Below the pieces are notes generated by a model. The model was not told where the DNA came from, searched no databases, and worked only from the letters and a program-made list of their open reading frames with translations. Both the position numbers and the translations under genes were made by a program. Positions 32,408 through 41,182 of a DNA stretch of 64,000 nt are shown here, in pieces. Where the stretch lies: contig JACKEA010000003.1 in assembly GCA_020633235.1 (NCBI GenBank), positions 248,001 to 312,000 on the forward strand. The letters run 5' to 3'. How positions within the stretch are numbered: the first letter of the stretch is position 1; each line of letters opens with the position of its first letter. Source of the DNA: Polyangiaceae bacterium (GTDB lineage: Bacteria > Myxococcota_A > Polyangia > Polyangiales > Polyangiaceae).

Positions 32408-33505
32408 TCACTTCTTCTGGCCCGCGACGATGCGCTGGGCCTCGGCGCGCGCCGGATTGCTCTTGGACGAAACGTCCAAGAACTTCTGAAGCACGGGCTT
32501 GGCGTCTGCGGGGCGTTGCAGGAAGTCGGAATACAAGATCCCCAGGTTGAACAGTGCGGAGGCGTTCTTGGGCTCGCGATCCAGGATGCCCTTCAGGATC
32601 TTTTCGGCCTCGTGATAGGGCCCCGGCTTGTCCCGGCTCCCGAGCCCACGCAGAGACGCAGCCAGCCCCAACGCCGCGGGCACGTCGTCGGGCTTGATGG
32701 CCGTCACGGCGCGAAACTCTTCCGCCGCCTTGTCGTAGACGCCGGCCTGCAACAGCACGGTGCCGGTGTTGAGCCGCGCCGTGGTGTCCTTCGGATCCAG
32801 CTCACTGGCGTGAGCGAAGTGCCGGAACGCCACCGCGTCGTCCCCCTTCTTGAGCGAGATCAGACCTGCGGTGCGCTCGGCGACGGCGTTGTTCGGATCG
32901 CCCTTCAGCGCCTCCGTGATGAGCAACTCCGCAGTGTCCGTCTCTCCTCGCTCCAGGTGGCTCATCGCGAGCTCGGCCAAGGCGCTGGGGTCACTCGGGC
33001 GACGAACCAAGACCTCGTGCGCATGCTCGATGGCTTGGTCCACCTTGCCGGATTCACGCAAGGCGCTCACCAGCGCAATGCGTGCTGCAACGGCCTTCGG
33101 CTGCTTCTTGACGAACGGCTCGAGCACCGCCACGGCTTCCGAAGGGTCTCCCAAGCGGCGACGCGTTTCCGCCAGCGCCACCGCCACGTCTTCCGCGTTC
33201 GGTGCCAGCTTGAATGCGGCACCGAGCTCCTTCTCGGCATCCGTGAGCTCGCCCCGCTCCGCCAAAAGCACGCCGAGATCGTAGCGAGCCTCCCACAGAT
33301 TCGGATCCATCTTGACGGAAGCTCGCAAGAGCTCGATCGCCCGGGCCTCCCCACCCTTCTCCTTCGCCGCCGCCACCCCCTGCGCCATCTTGCTCACGGC
33401 CTTCGGGTTGGCGGGAGGAAGGGTGGGCGCGGCGGATTGGCGTGAAGCACCGCCGCAGGCCGACAGAGCCAGAGCCAGGGTGGCCGAAAGGGCCAAGCGC
33501 CGCAT
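32408..33505 (-). CDS. TPR lipoprotein (GltE/AglT-like candidate)
   Basis: A 365-residue protein with lipobox LALSACGG, followed by about eight to nine tetratricopeptide repeats, such as WEARYDLGVLLAERGELTD and TTARLNTGTVLLQAGVYDKA. It is the last gene of a four-gene operon. The ATG at 33505 overlaps the preceding stop as TGATG, indicating coupling. In Myxococcus xanthus the TPR protein GltE (AglT) follows the large TPR protein GltD (AgmU); the same order and type here suggest correspondence, but TPR proteins are too similar in general for certainty. Confidence 0.8.
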   Translation of the reverse strand: MRRLALSATLALALSACGGASRQSAAPTLPPANPKAVSKMAQGVAAAKEKGGEARAIELLRASVKMDPNLWEARYDLGVLLAERGELTDAEKELGAAFKLAPNAEDVAVALAETRRRLGDPSEAVAVLEPFVKKQPKAVAARIALVSALRESGKVDQAIEHAHEVLVRRPSDPSALAELAMSHLERGETDTAELLITEALKGDPNNAVAERTAGLISLKKGDDAVAFRHFAHASELDPKDTTARLNTGTVLLQAGVYDKAAEEFRAVTAIKPDDVPAALGLAASLRGLGSRDKPGPYHEAEKILKGILDREPKNASALFNLGILYSDFLQRPADAKPVLQKFLDVSSKSNPARAEAQRIVAGQKK

Positions 33506-36500
33506 CACTTCTTGCCTCCCTTCTTTCCCTTACCCTTTTCGTCCTTTTTCTCGTCCTTCTTTTCGTCGCCGTCCGTGTCCTCGTCCGTGGGCTTGTCGGC
33601 GTCCTTCTTCTCCGCCTCCAGCTTCACGTCCTTGATCTCGTCCGGTGTCTTCGGTGCGGGGATCAGGTACGTCTCGCTCTGGCCCTTCTTGGTGCGACGC
33701 GTGCCGTCGATGAGCGGCGGCAGCTGGGACGGACCTTTGGAGCGCAGCTTGAAGCCGATCTCCTTCAGCGGTGGATAGAGCTCCGAATTCAGCCGGCCGA
33801 GCGCCTCCCGCATCTTCGCGGTCCAGGAGTTGTAGATGCCGAGCTCGCGGGCCTTGAGCCAGCCGCTCTCGTAGGCCTCCAGGGCGCGCTCCTCGATGGG
33901 CACCACGAACTCGTCGATCTGCTGGCTGTAGATCTCCTTGTCCTGATCGCTCAGGCTCGGTGGCGGTGGAGAATTGAGCAGCGCCTTGGAGAACGACTCG
34001 TAGGTGAAGCCAATCTGATACAGGGACGCGGTCGTCCACTCCGCCACGCCCATTTCCGCGGTATCCAAGAAGGTGTCCGCGGCTTTCTTGAGCAGGTCGC
34101 TCTTCTTTCTGAGCCGTGACTTGAGCTGCTTGACGTCGCCCTCGATCTTCACGGCCTCGTACTCGGCCAAGATGCGTTCGCCCTGCATGTAGCGCGCCTT
34201 GGCGGCGAAGTACTTGCCGCTGTCATCCATGCTCCCCTTGTGCTGGCGGTAGACCCGCAGCGCCGCGGACAGAGAGTTGGCGGCGCCGCGTTCGTCCTTC
34301 AGCTTCACGCGAACCGCGGCCAACCGCGCCAGCGCCTCTACCTGACTCGAGGGGCGCCGCGCACTGCGAGCGTAGCGGCTGTAGAGGGTCTCGGCGTCCT
34401 TCCACTTCTCCGCCTTCTCGTGGGCCTTGCCCATCAAGAAGGTGACCTCGTCGGCCTCTTCGTCCCGTGGGTAGTACTTCTTGAAGCGGTTGCCCGCTTC
34501 GATGGCCTTGGCGTGCTCGCCCACGGTGGTGCGCAGCAGTACGGCGTTGAAGGCGGCGTCCTTGTGATGCTCGAACTTGGGCCAGTTCTCCGCGATCTGC
34601 TCGTGGTAGTCGGCGGCCTCGCTGAACAGCCCGACTTCCTGATGGGTCTTGGCAGCGATCCACACGCCCTGAGGCGCCTCCGGCCGGTTCTTGTGGTCGG
34701 CGATCAGAAGTGCCGCCGCGGTCTTCAGCGTGGCGAGGTCTGCCGCGCGCCGCGCTTCCACCTCGGCGTTCACCGCTGCCTGCGCCGCCCGAGGCTCCCG
34801 CGGGAACTCCTTGGCGGCACGCAGGTAGGCCGCCGCTGCCTTGTCGTGATGGCCGGCATCCGCCTGCTGCTCACCCTGCTTGAAGACGGCCTGGACGATC
34901 AGCGTATCCAGCCGCTTCTGTTGCTCCGGCCCCATGAACGCGGGAGCGCTCTTCAAACGCCGAGCCCAAGTCTCGATGTTTTCGTAGTCCTTGCTCTTGT
35001 TGAAGGAGTCGAGGATCAGCTCACCAGCACCCACGGCGTACTCGCTGCGGGGGTACTTCTCGAGCAAGAGCCCCCACTGCCGCACAGCCGGGTCGTAGAC
35101 CTCGTAGTCGTAGTAGAGCTTGCCCTGCCGGAACAGGAGCTCCGGCACGGTCTTGTCGTTGGGATAGGTGGCGACGTACAGCTCCATCGCCTCCGTGAGC
35201 TTCTTGTCGAGCGGGCTCTCTTCTTGCTTCTTGCCGGCGGCCTTGTTGGCCTCGAACTCGGCAGCCCGCGCTCGTTCCAGGGCGGCCAGGGCATTGTAGA
35301 GGGCGTCCCGGCTGAGCTTGCCCTTGGGCTTCATGCGCACCGCAGCCAGGTAGTGGTCCGCAGCCTTCTCGCCGTCGTCGAGACGATAGAAGTAGATCTC
35401 GGCGACGTTGTACTGAACCTCGTAGGCCTCCTTCCGCTTGGAGAAGCGGGACAGGTACACCTCGTACAGCGCCGCTGCGCCAGCGAACTCGCCCCGACTG
35501 GTCTTGTCCGCCTGAGCCTTGGCGTGCAGCCCCACGGCGTCGTCCCGGAGCTGCTGTTCAGTGGCGTTTTCCGCCTTCTTCAACGTAGCCGGGCTCTGCG
35601 CCCGGACCCAAGCGCTGGGCTTCTTCTTGCCCTCGGGGGGAACGTAGGTGGCGAGCACCCACTTGTAGTCCTCCTCCAAGCGCTTCCAGTTCTCCATCGT
35701 GGAGTGCCCTTGAGCGATGGCCAGCGCGTACTTGTACGCGTTCGGATCCATCGGCTCGAGCTTCAGAAGCAGCTTGTAGGCCTCCACGCCGCGCTCGTAG
35801 GCGGCCTGCTCGTAAAGGGCGTCGGCCAGCGCGCGCACGATACGCCCCGCGAACTTGTCACCTCCGGCCTTGACCAGGAAGCGATGCATGTCCTCGGCGC
35901 GGTTCTTCTCGTCCTCCACGAACACCGCGACCAAGTTCTTGAGCGCTTCGCGTTGCAGCTCGTCGATCTCGTCCCGGCTCTTGGCGCCGGTCTGAGAGGC
36001 CTCTTCCGTCGTCTTGAACACGAGCAGGAAGCGCTTGGCGGCTTCCTCCGTCTTACCCAGCCGCCACAGACACCACGCGCTCTTGAATAGCGCGATGTCG
36101 TAGAGCTGGGAGTCGTTGTACTTCAGTACCTGCTCGTACTCGTTGTAGGCCGTCTCGTAGTTCGGAAAATCCTTGGTGAACTCGTACTCCGCCCGGACCA
36201 TGTGGGCGTCAGGGACGAAGCGGCTATTGGGAAACCACGCCAAGATCTTGTCGAAACGACCGAGGGCTTCCTTGAACTTGCCCTCCTCGTTCGCCAAGAA
36301 GCCGTCCACGTACAGCGCCAGATCGTACTGTGGGAACGTCTTGTAGTTCTTCAGCACTCGCAGAAAGCGCGCGCGCGAGCGGGAGTAGTCCGGATTCGGC
36401 GGCTCCCCCCGCTGGTCGGCGGGCTTCTTTTCCCAGGCATCGAACTGCACCAGGAACTGATCTCGCGAGTCCTCCCACTCCAGCTCGCCGAGGCGCATCA

Positions 36501-36873
36501 GCGCTTCGGGCATCTCATCGGAGTCCTCCGGCGCTTCCTTGATGAACTTGTTCAGGAGCTTCATCGCGTCGCCTCGGAGCTTCTTCTGCTTGGCGATGTC
36601 GTACGCGATGCGAGCGTCGATCTTCTTGTCGAGGGCCGCCCTCAGGCGTTCCGGGATCTGCAGGCTGACCCGGGTGCGGCGATCCTTGGCGGCCTTCTTC
36701 TCGGCCTTCTTCTTGTGAGTCGGGCGGTCCTTCTTGCCCAGCTTCCGCTCGCCCACCGGTTTGATGCTGCTCTTCTCGTTCGCCATGCTGGGCGTGGCGG
36801 GCTTTTCGTCCTGCGCCAGCGCCGCCGCGGGAGTCAGCGTCAAAGCCAGACCGACGAGCAGGGCGCGCTTCAT
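33505..36873 (-). CDS. Large periplasmic TPR protein (GltD/AgmU-like candidate)
   Basis: A 1122-residue protein with a signal peptide (MKRALLVGLALTLTPAAALAQ) and a Lys-rich N-terminal segment. About twenty TPR-like helix pairs follow (YDLALYVDGFLANEEGKFKE, YDIALFKSAWCLWRLGKTEE, VQYNVAEIYFYRLDDGEKA). The C-terminus is highly charged, with Lys/Asp/Glu runs. ATG 36873 overlaps the upstream stop (ATGA) and has GGGGAGGGG before it. Size, secretion and order fit the GltD/NfsD class of gliding and spore-coat complexes in myxobacteria. That identity is inferred, since no motor or other Glt genes are nearby except a barrel candidate at 40408. Confidence 0.82.
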   Translation of the reverse strand: MKRALLVGLALTLTPAAALAQDEKPATPSMANEKSSIKPVGERKLGKKDRPTHKKKAEKKAAKDRRTRVSLQIPERLRAALDKKIDARIAYDIAKQKKLRGDAMKLLNKFIKEAPEDSDEMPEALMRLGELEWEDSRDQFLVQFDAWEKKPADQRGEPPNPDYSRSRARFLRVLKNYKTFPQYDLALYVDGFLANEEGKFKEALGRFDKILAWFPNSRFVPDAHMVRAEYEFTKDFPNYETAYNEYEQVLKYNDSQLYDIALFKSAWCLWRLGKTEEAAKRFLLVFKTTEEASQTGAKSRDEIDELQREALKNLVAVFVEDEKNRAEDMHRFLVKAGGDKFAGRIVRALADALYEQAAYERGVEAYKLLLKLEPMDPNAYKYALAIAQGHSTMENWKRLEEDYKWVLATYVPPEGKKKPSAWVRAQSPATLKKAENATEQQLRDDAVGLHAKAQADKTSRGEFAGAAALYEVYLSRFSKRKEAYEVQYNVAEIYFYRLDDGEKAADHYLAAVRMKPKGKLSRDALYNALAALERARAAEFEANKAAGKKQEESPLDKKLTEAMELYVATYPNDKTVPELLFRQGKLYYDYEVYDPAVRQWGLLLEKYPRSEYAVGAGELILDSFNKSKDYENIETWARRLKSAPAFMGPEQQKRLDTLIVQAVFKQGEQQADAGHHDKAAAAYLRAAKEFPREPRAAQAAVNAEVEARRAADLATLKTAAALLIADHKNRPEAPQGVWIAAKTHQEVGLFSEAADYHEQIAENWPKFEHHKDAAFNAVLLRTTVGEHAKAIEAGNRFKKYYPRDEEADEVTFLMGKAHEKAEKWKDAETLYSRYARSARRPSSQVEALARLAAVRVKLKDERGAANSLSAALRVYRQHKGSMDDSGKYFAAKARYMQGERILAEYEAVKIEGDVKQLKSRLRKKSDLLKKAADTFLDTAEMGVAEWTTASLYQIGFTYESFSKALLNSPPPPSLSDQDKEIYSQQIDEFVVPIEERALEAYESGWLKARELGIYNSWTAKMREALGRLNSELYPPLKEIGFKLRSKGPSQLPPLIDGTRRTKKGQSETYLIPAPKTPDEIKDVKLEAEKKDADKPTDEDTDGDEKKDEKKDEKGKGKKGGKK

Positions 36874-39017
36874 CTGAGCCCCTCCCCACCCACGTACTCG
36901 TCTTCCCAATCTTCACCGTCGAACGGCCAATACTCTTCGTCGTCTTGCAGGTAGCGAGCCGCGTCCAAGGAGTCGACGATGGTCTGCGGCAAGAGCCCCT
37001 GGGAGAGGGCTTCGACTTCCACCTCGAGGGCGCGCTTCTCGCCCAGCACGGTCTCGATGCGCCCCAGCCGGGCACGCCGCAGCAAGCGCGAAAGTCGTCG
37101 GTCGAGGCGGATGAGGGCGTCCTTGGCGAGACCGAGCTGCTGGCCTTCCACCTTGACGCGCACTTTCTCGGCGTTGGCGTAGAGCGCCACGGCCCGCTTG
37201 CGATCGTCGTCGATCACGTCGGACAGCGCCTTGTCCGTGCTGGCCGCCGCGCCCTTCTTCAGCTCCTGGGCCTCGGGCAAGCTGGTGCGCGCGGCGCGCG
37301 CGCGGATCTCGAGCGCCTCCAGTTGCTTCTCCAGAGACTCGAGGTCGCCGGCCTTGCCCTTGCCGGCGCTCTTCGCCTCGCGCAGCAGCCGTTTGATCTC
37401 GGCGATCTGGGATTCGATGCGCTGCACCTTGTCCTGCGGGCCTTCGGCCAAGGAGCCCTTCGCCTGCGGGCGCACCTCCTTGGGCGTCGCCAGCTTCCGC
37501 TGCGCCTCGTCCAGCTCGTTCAGCGCGCCGCGGAGCCCCGACAGCTCGTTGTCCAGCTGTGCCAGGCGCCGCGTGGTCCGCCCGTAGCCGGAATCCACCC
37601 TGAGCAGTGCGCCGAGGGTGCGCGCCACGGAGGCATCCACGCCCAGCCCCGCGGATGCCGGATCCGCTCCCGTACGCACGGCCTCCACCAGCTTTTTCAC
37701 CGCCGCGTCGTCCTTGGCGATGCGCCGAGCTGCATCCCGAACCGGCTCGTAGCGTTTCAGGAACTCGGCCAGCTTCGCGTCCGCCTTGAAGAAGCGGCAC
37801 GTGGCCAGGTCGATGTACGCGTCGAGGATCCAGGCTTCGTCCTCGTACGGATGATTCACGTCCAGGGAGCGCAGCTCGTCCATCAGCTCCCGCGCGCCGT
37901 CGTAATCCTTGGCTTCGTAGCGCGACGTCGCCGACTCGTACAAGGCTTCCGGCAGGTGCTCGGAGTCCCGCGGCACCAGGTAGTAGTAGTAGCGGGAATC
38001 GTCGAAGCGGTACTTCTCGTGCGCCACGCGTCCGAGGGCCAAGCGTGCGAGGTCGCGCACGCGAAAGAAGTCGCTGCCGCCGAACAGCGGCGCCTTCTTG
38101 GGCGTGAGCTTGGGATCCGCCACCTTGCAGAACAGGTTCTCGCCCTTCTTCAGGTCGCCGCGCTCCACCTCGATGAGCCCCGAGAGATAGGTGGCCTGCG
38201 CCCAGAACCGCGATCTCGGCGTCACCTTGGCGTACTCCGCCAGCGCCGCCTGAGGCTGGTGCTTCTTCTCGGCGGCGCGACCCTTGAGGTAGGCGATGTC
38301 CCCCCGCATCTCTTCCGGACCGGAGCTCGGCACCACCTTCAGATCCTCGATGAACACCTCGGGCTGATCGCTCTCGAGCCCGAAGTCCACCATGCTGCGC
38401 ACCGCGCGGCGATACCAGGTGTCGTTCGGATCTCCCTTGAGCAGCTTCACCAGATAGCCGCGCGCGGGCTGGTACGCGCCGGCGCGCCCCAAGGCATCGC
38501 CCAGCAGGAACTGCGCGGCGCGTCCTTCGTCCGAGCTCGCGAACGGCTCGAAGCGTGGCGTCTCGATCAAGTACACGAGATCGCCGATGGCTTCGTCGCG
38601 ACGTCCGTCGGCGAGCTTTTCCTCGATGGGTCCGAGCTCGTCCTTCAGCCGTTGCCGGCTGAGCGGCGCCGTGGCCGCCAGCTTTCGTTTGGCCAGGGCC
38701 GCCTGGTACGCGCGCATGCCGCTGTTCTTGGTGTCCGGGCTTCCCGGATCGTTGACCGTCTCGGCTTCGGTCTTTTCCGGGGCTTGTTGGTCCGGCGCGA
38801 TTCCCGGCGCGGTCCCCTCGCCCTGCTCTTCGGTCGGCGGGGTGTCGGCGTCTTGCCCTTCGTCGCTGGGCTTCGCGTCGGCCTTCTGGTCCGACTGGGC
38901 AGCCTTGTCGGCGTACGGATTGTCGCCGACCTTGGGCTTCTTCCCCTTTTGCGCCCACAGCGGCGCGGCGCACAACGTGAGCGCCAGGACTACGGAGAGG
39001 CGAAGCGTGGCCCGCAT
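36870..39017 (-). CDS. Periplasmic TPR/coiled-coil protein (GltC-like candidate)
   Basis: A 715-residue protein with a signal peptide (MRATLRLSVVLALTLCAAPLWAQ) and an acidic, disordered region (about 30-90). TPR-like repeats span about 110-430 (RAAQFLLGDALGRAGAYQPA, ALYESATSRYEAKDYDGA). A long charged coiled coil follows, about 470-680 (QLDNELSGLRGALNELDEAQ). It ends in an acidic tail. A 1-nt gap separates its start from the preceding stop, and ATGA joins it to the next gene. Layout is compatible with GltC/NfsC of myxobacteria. A general envelope scaffold remains the cautious description. Confidence 0.8.
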   Translation of the reverse strand: MRATLRLSVVLALTLCAAPLWAQKGKKPKVGDNPYADKAAQSDQKADAKPSDEGQDADTPPTEEQGEGTAPGIAPDQQAPEKTEAETVNDPGSPDTKNSGMRAYQAALAKRKLAATAPLSRQRLKDELGPIEEKLADGRRDEAIGDLVYLIETPRFEPFASSDEGRAAQFLLGDALGRAGAYQPARGYLVKLLKGDPNDTWYRRAVRSMVDFGLESDQPEVFIEDLKVVPSSGPEEMRGDIAYLKGRAAEKKHQPQAALAEYAKVTPRSRFWAQATYLSGLIEVERGDLKKGENLFCKVADPKLTPKKAPLFGGSDFFRVRDLARLALGRVAHEKYRFDDSRYYYYLVPRDSEHLPEALYESATSRYEAKDYDGARELMDELRSLDVNHPYEDEAWILDAYIDLATCRFFKADAKLAEFLKRYEPVRDAARRIAKDDAAVKKLVEAVRTGADPASAGLGVDASVARTLGALLRVDSGYGRTTRRLAQLDNELSGLRGALNELDEAQRKLATPKEVRPQAKGSLAEGPQDKVQRIESQIAEIKRLLREAKSAGKGKAGDLESLEKQLEALEIRARAARTSLPEAQELKKGAAASTDKALSDVIDDDRKRAVALYANAEKVRVKVEGQQLGLAKDALIRLDRRLSRLLRRARLGRIETVLGEKRALEVEVEALSQGLLPQTIVDSLDAARYLQDDEEYWPFDGEDWEDEYVGGEGLR

Positions 39018-39018
39018 C

Positions 39019-39744
39019 TCACTCGGCAACGCGGGCACGTAGCTTCACGTTGAGCTCGTACTCGCCGTCCTGGTCGTCGGGGAAGTCCACGGCCATGTCG
39101 GAGTCGTCCTCGACCTGCATCAGCGCCTCGAGCACCTTGCCCTCCGGCACCACCACGGTGAACTTGGACGCCTGCCAAGTCTGGTACTCCCGACCGCGGG
39201 CGTCATAGCGCTCGATCTCGACGCCCACCACGTGGTGTCCCGGCGCCACGGCGTGCTCGTACACCGTCTTTTCGTCTTCGGCGACGAAGCGGTCCGGCGC
39301 GCTGTACACCACGCCGTCGTCCAGGGTGACGACGAACTTGGTGATACGCGCGTCGTCCCCGTCCGTCTGTACGATGACTCGCAGCTTGCTGGCGAACATC
39401 GTGGTCGTGAGCGCCGCCACGCGGCTGCGCAGCGCCGCGATTTCACCGAGCAGCTTGTCGTAGTCCGGTGGCGGCGGCTTCACTCCACCATCCGGAAACT
39501 CGTTGGCCGCCGGATTGAGGGGTGACGGCTTGGTCTTGTCGTCCGGCCGCGCCACCTTCGGCGGCGGGGGCCCCAGATCGTCCCCCGGCTCGACGGCAGG
39601 TCCCGCGTCCCCGGCCGACTCGGTTGCGGCCGTCTTGTCGTCGGTCTTGCTGGGCTTGGCGCCCTTCTTGGGCTGCGCGAGCGCGACCCAGGAAAGGAAC
39701 ACCACCAGGGACGCGACGAGAACCAGAAGCATTCGCTGTCGCAT
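39019..39744 (-). CDS. Exported coiled-coil/beta-domain protein, unknown
   Basis: About 241 residues. A signal sequence (MLLVLVASLVVFLSWVALAQ) is followed by an acidic Pro-rich segment (about 30-85), a short heptad region (KLLGEIAALRSRVAALTTTM) and a C-terminal beta domain (LRVIVQTDGDDARITKFVVT through YELNVKLRARVAE). I do not recognise the family. It is the first gene of the TPR operon, 1 nt before the GltC-like candidate, so a structural role in the same complex is likely. An in-frame GTG at 39753 is the alternative start. Confidence 0.7.
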   Translation of the reverse strand: MRQRMLLVLVASLVVFLSWVALAQPKKGAKPSKTDDKTAATESAGDAGPAVEPGDDLGPPPPKVARPDDKTKPSPLNPAANEFPDGGVKPPPPDYDKLLGEIAALRSRVAALTTTMFASKLRVIVQTDGDDARITKFVVTLDDGVVYSAPDRFVAEDEKTVYEHAVAPGHHVVGVEIERYDARGREYQTWQASKFTVVVPEGKVLEALMQVEDDSDMAVDFPDDQDGEYELNVKLRARVAE

Positions 39745-39840
39745 GGCGCTCACGAGGTCGACAGGTTAGCACGCGACGGGCTGGCTCCGAACGCCGAAAA
39801 GAGCCGCTGAATCCTCGGGTTGTGTGCCGGCAACGCCACG

Positions 39841-39893
39841 CTTTGGGGGCGCTCCCGGCGGTTTCCGCGGCGCACCTACATCCTGCCCCAAAG
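39841..39893 (-). terminator. Inverted repeat downstream of msrC
   Basis: CTTTGGGG (39841-39848) and CCCCAAAG (39886-39893) could pair around a 37-nt GC-rich loop with its own short stem. It starts 5 bp after the msrC stop on the minus strand. There is no T tract, so intrinsic termination is uncertain. Confidence 0.35.
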
Positions 39894-39897
39894 AACG

Positions 39898-40404
39898 CTA
39901 CGGGAACCTGCGGCCGAGCTCCCGGCACAGTGTTTCCAGGTGCTCGCGATCGATGGCGCCGAACGCGGCGGGCTGATCCGAATCCACGTCGAGCACGGCG
40001 ACCACGCGGCGGTCGGTGGATACGACGGGCACCACGATCTCCGAGCGGGTCGTGGTCGAGCACGCGATGTGACCTTCGAAGGCATTCACGTCGTCCACCA
40101 GTTGCGTGCGCGCGGACTCGACCGCTTTTCCACACACGCCGTGTGGCACCTCGATGCGCAGACAGCCGTGCCCACCCTGATAGGGACCAACGACCAGGAG
40201 CCCCGGGCGAACCTGACGGTAGAACCCGGTCCAATCGAAATACGTGAAAGCGTGGTGCAGCTCACAAGCAACGGTGGAGAGCGCGGCGATGTGATCGTCC
40301 TCGTCCTCCAAGAGCGCCCACACGCTCTCGAGCACGGCGCGATAGTGCCGGTCCCGCTCCGCTGCCGGGGCCTCGACCGAGAGCGGCTCCCGCGCGAGCT
40401 GCAC
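39898..40404 (-). CDS. msrC: Free methionine-(R)-sulfoxide reductase (GAF domain)
   Basis: A 168-residue cytoplasmic GAF-fold enzyme that reduces free Met-R-sulfoxide. Family residues are visible: LSTVACELHHAF, TGFYR, GPYQGGHGCLRI and the redox cysteines in HGVCGKAVES and GHIACSTTTRSEIVVPV. Length fits fRMsr (YebR type). It starts at GTG 40404, 3 bp after the barrel gene's stop on the same strand, and ends 153 bp before the coiled-coil/TPR operon. Its place between envelope genes may be incidental or may protect them from oxidation; this is speculation. Confidence 0.9.
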   Translation of the reverse strand: MQLAREPLSVEAPAAERDRHYRAVLESVWALLEDEDDHIAALSTVACELHHAFTYFDWTGFYRQVRPGLLVVGPYQGGHGCLRIEVPHGVCGKAVESARTQLVDDVNAFEGHIACSTTTRSEIVVPVVSTDRRVVAVLDVDSDQPAAFGAIDREHLETLCRELGRRFP

Positions 40405-40407
40405 GAT

Positions 40408-41103
40408 TCAGCTCGAGAACGGAATGAACACGCTGAAGCCGCCCATCAGCGAGACGTCGTTCACGACCTTCTCGACGGCCAACGGGGCGCGCTGCTTGTG
40501 CACGTGATCGCGAGCGTCCAGCCGCAAAGCGAGCCAATCCGTGAGGTAGAACTTCATGCCGAAGCCACCCGAGCCCGTGAGACCGAGCCCGCCGGTGTTG
40601 GACGTGTCCGTGGCACCCCCGCCGAGCGCCAAGTAGAAGTCGAAGCGGCTGATGCCGCCACCCAACCAACGTACCTTGCCGTAGGCCAGTGACCAGACCA
40701 GGTGACCCAAGAACAGCTGCACGTCTTCTTCGGGGCTCTCCACGAAAGAGACCAAGCCCTGCTGTCGGTCGATGATGGCCTGCAACAAGCCGTACTTCTG
40801 ACGGGTGCGGAAGTAGGACGCCTCGAGTCCCAGGTACTCGCTGAAGTGGAAGGTGTAGGCACCGCCGTACACGGGCGCGCCATCCGACAGATCCGCGGCG
40901 TACCAACCTCCCATGGGAGACAGCTCGTGCCGCAGTGCCTTCTTGAACAGGCGAGGTACTACTCCGCGGTACGCGCGCCGCCCGACCAGCTGTTCCTTCA
41001 GGGCTTCGTCCACGCATTGCGCAGCAGCGCGCTTCGGCGTCAGGAGCGCCAAGAAGGAGGCCAGCACGGCGACGGCCAGAACGACAGGGAACCGAGGGAG
41101 CAA
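40408..41103 (-). CDS. Myxobacterial outer-membrane beta-barrel protein
   Basis: About 231 residues from a proposed TTG start, giving a clear signal peptide (LPRFPVVLAVAVLASFLALL, ending AAAQ). The mature part begins with a charged helix, then strands in the pattern KKALRHELSPMGGWYAADL and GGAYTFHFSEYLGLEASYF. That pattern resembles the myxobacterial outer-membrane barrel family to which I believe GltA/GltB-type proteins belong. It ends FSVFIPFSS. The frame stays open to an ATG at 41184, but that codon overlaps the divergent gene's start. A TATGAT box at about 41122-41127 supports the shorter form. The start is the least certain point. Confidence 0.72.
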   Translation of the reverse strand: MLPRFPVVLAVAVLASFLALLTPKRAAAQCVDEALKEQLVGRRAYRGVVPRLFKKALRHELSPMGGWYAADLSDGAPVYGGAYTFHFSEYLGLEASYFRTRQKYGLLQAIIDRQQGLVSFVESPEEDVQLFLGHLVWSLAYGKVRWLGGGISRFDFYLALGGGATDTSNTGGLGLTGSGGFGMKFYLTDWLALRLDARDHVHKQRAPLAVEKVVNDVSLMGGFSVFIPFSS

Positions 41104-41182
41104 GCCGCTCGATCCGATATCATAGGATGGTGCGGATGAGGCCAGGATTGTCCCGGACAGCCACCAGAAGGCGAAAAAAACC

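Noticed and set aside
36913..39053. Open frames of about 690-700 codons opposite and beside the GltC-like gene
   Set aside because: The gene at 36870-39017 has a signal peptide and coupled starts; the others are composition artefacts.
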